64,000 nt of DNA from Opisthocomus hoazin (Eukaryota; Chordata; Aves; Opisthocomiformes; Opisthocomidae): positions 81,954,504-82,018,503 of the forward strand of contig NC_134414.1 in NCBI RefSeq assembly GCF_030867145.1, read 5' to 3'. A program made the translations under genes and the position numbers. The notes under the pieces were generated by a model, which ran no database searches, was not told where the DNA came from, and saw nothing but the letters and a program-made list of their open reading frames with translations. Numbering within the stretch: position 1 is the stretch's first letter; each line of letters starts with the position of its first letter. Shown in pieces: positions 61,563 through 64,000 of this stretch.

Positions 61563-64000
61563 GGCTGGAACACGGTGCTTCCCAGGCTAGATGGGTCTCA
61601 CCCCCGTGGGTTTCTTCCCTCTCCCAGCCTCACATGCAACCCCTTTTCCTCCTCAGTCCCCAGGTCGCTGCTGTCACTCCTCAGGCTCTGCAGCAGTCCC
61701 TGCCCACGTTGCTGGTGCAGGCCCCACTTTTCATGTAGCAGCCTCAGGCTGGTGAGGTGAACAGCACCTTGGACGGGAACCAGCGGTGCAGGGCTTACCT
61801 TCAGTGAGAATTTTTCTTTCATTTAAAGAGCATCTCCCCCTTCTTCAAGTAGGGAAATATAAACCCTAAAATTTCATATTCTAATTTAGTGACAATAATG
61901 CACAGTAAAGTGCATCACTGCCGTCTTTTGCATATAGCACTATGAGATGCTACTCTCAGTTCTATAATTTTGGGGAACTGGAAAGATTCTTTAGGATCCT
62001 GGGTCTTCCCTTTCTTTCTTCCTGCACTGGAATTGGTCTTATATACGTCTGTATGTATATACCAGCCATTCCACTTTCACAGAAGGGCAATATGAATACC
62101 CTTGGGATATGTTTACATTTCTGTGCTGGAACTTTATTAAACAGCTCCTCAACTAGCAGCCAATTCTTTTGAAAATGTGAAATTATTAGTTTGTTTGTTA
62201 AGCTTAAAAAGGACTTTTTTCTCCTATCTCTTTTTTGTTCTTGTAATGCCCAGAGACAGACTTCCTGAGCTGTGAGGGACCACACTTCTCCAAAATCTTG
62301 CACTATTATCTGAGTAATAACCAGGGAGTTCATTTTCCTGATAGAAAGTGCGTGAAGCCGTGGTTGCGTCTTGCTGCTTATTGTGAAGACTCAAGGGTAA
62401 ACTAAGCAGTTGAACACAACATGAATACAGCACACACAAGTACATAAATGACAGGAGGTTACATTGTGCATGAAAGATAGTTAAATGTTGTTAGCACGTG
62501 GAAGTTGACACTCTAGGGTGCATTCACAGGCACTCCTTACTTGTCTCACATGTCAGCAGCTTCTGCAAACAATTAGGAAGCCAGCTTCAGCCTGAAGCTG
62601 AGGGCTCACAGCCATCACTGCCCGAGAGCTTTGTGGCATTGTTTTGGTGAAATCAGAGCCACCTTGTCATGTACCCAGCTTCAGCAATGTCAGAGGAGTG
62701 TTTTCCCACATAATCCCAGAATTGCAGGTACCAGGTCTGATGCCACCATTTTCAGAGTCCCGCTCTCAGGGCTAAAGTAATATTTAAAAAGTGCATTTGA
62801 TTTCAAAATCTCAAGCATTTTTTGAAAACTTGGAAATATTACTGAAGGTCAATATTTATTATGATTAATCAAGGGTTTTCAGGAGTTATAACAATATAGC
62901 TATAATTCTTCTCAAGACCTTCTTTACTTATCCTGCTCAGTCATTTAATGTCATTTAATCCTATATCCTGATTTGTAGGTGGAGGGGTAGTAAAGCAATC
63001 ATGCTGCATTGTTACCTCAGAAAACAATTTTATCTGCACGAGGTTGCTCTTAAATCACTGCTAGACTTTGCAACAAATGTGAAGGAGGCTAGATGAAAAA
63101 ACATACCCTATAAAAATCAAGTTACACAAGAGTCTTATTCACCAGTGACAAAATCAAATCCATTCTTGGTGTAAAAAGAAAGCAGTTGTGGAAAGGGCAA
63201 AAATTATATGTGAGAGGTTTCATGCATGAATGAAAGATTTATTTCTACGTTTAGAGTGGATTTATTTTAAATGAAACATACTTCATTTTATGCGTTATCT
63301 GGTAATACATCATATACCTAGAATTAAATATTTCTGTAGATGGTTTGTATGAGCAGGCGGGCACTCCCAAACAGGCTGGCCTTCTGCTATACTAGGCTTA
63401 TCAGACGCTATAGTCCTTGGAGAGCCTACGCCCTACCATACACATAGAAAACACCATGTGGTTGAAATATCACACATCACTTACCTGATTCTTTACTATG
63501 TCTCTTAGGCCAGATGTTCCCCCAAGGCAATGACTCCAACAAAGATAAAGCAGTTACAGTAGTTACAGATTAGCCTGCTCTGTCAGGAATAATGCATCTG
63601 ATAGTCGTATTTTCTTGTTCCATTTTGAGACCTCTAAGAGTGTACACATGTCATGTGGGCTGGAGATTTCTCTGGCAGCGTTTTCTTAGGTTTGTTTATT
63701 CTGGAGGGGGAAGAGAAAGAGTAGGACTATAAATCAGTCCCTTCTCACCCAACTCATTTTGTTTGTTCTTGGCCCCATCTGGACCCCATTAGTTGCAGAG
63801 CAGCAGAGCTGCAATCAGCAAAGCACGGGGCACTGCAGAACTCCTTACCGCTCAGCCTCAGAACAAATGATGTCGGGGGAAATGAGGTCATAAAATAATT
63901 TCCTGAACCTGTATTGTATAAGAAACTGGAAGCAAGCATGTGTTTCAAAATAGAGCTCTGTTATGATGAGTTTCACTTTTTTTTCTGTATCTTTGGTAAA
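61563..64000. other. Intergenic sequence to window end, no recognised gene
   Basis: A small GC-richer block (61565-61800) and otherwise AT-rich DNA. Nothing I can name. Confidence 0.45.

Overview
The window looks like a stretch of a bird nuclear genome. It is AT-rich and gene-poor, its one clear gene is split by introns, and it carries several CR1 LINE fragments, including the avian CR1 3' tail with its repeated ATTCTATG-type octamer, plus avian-type solo LTRs. I could not fix the species.

The dominant feature is one complete protein-coding gene on the minus strand, an arylsulfatase of the steroid-sulfatase/ARSD/ARSL/ARSH group, called here ARSD-like. Ten coding exons were placed by hand between 25636 (ATG) and 14858 (stop). 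All nine introns are GT-AG, every junction keeps the reading frame, and the exons sum to 1770 nt (589 aa plus stop). The protein has a signal peptide, the CTPSR formylglycine motif (Cys83), the metal and substrate residues expected for the family, a two-helix membrane hairpin and the Cys-rich C-terminus. A 5' leader with two short upstream ORFs, a possible noncoding first exon near 28.3 kb and a poly(A) signal at 14423-14428 complete the model.

Downstream of this gene, in the same orientation, lies a decayed partial copy of it. Exon 5-like and exon 6-like blocks (7744-8190 and 6734-6871), with broken splice sites, sit collinear with matching intronic sequence (about 6.48-6.73 kb and 9.76-10.1 kb). 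This points to an old tandem duplication of a sulfatase gene followed by loss of one copy.

At 3.69-4.01 kb two short phase-compatible candidate exons on the minus strand hint at another, unidentified transcript. The rest, 28.4-64 kb, is intergenic or deep intronic. It holds CR1 fragments (38.0, 47.6, 49.6-50.5 and 61.5 kb, plus one at 11.6 kb), two oppositely oriented solo LTRs of one family (40.41-41.05 and 50.63-51.40 kb), a different solo LTR at 39.41-39.85 kb, a GC-rich dispersed repeat present at 12.5 and 59.1 kb, and a few simple repeats. I recognise no rRNA, tRNA or CRISPR, and found no convincing new molecular system. The most informative results are the full sulfatase gene model and its dead tandem paralogue.
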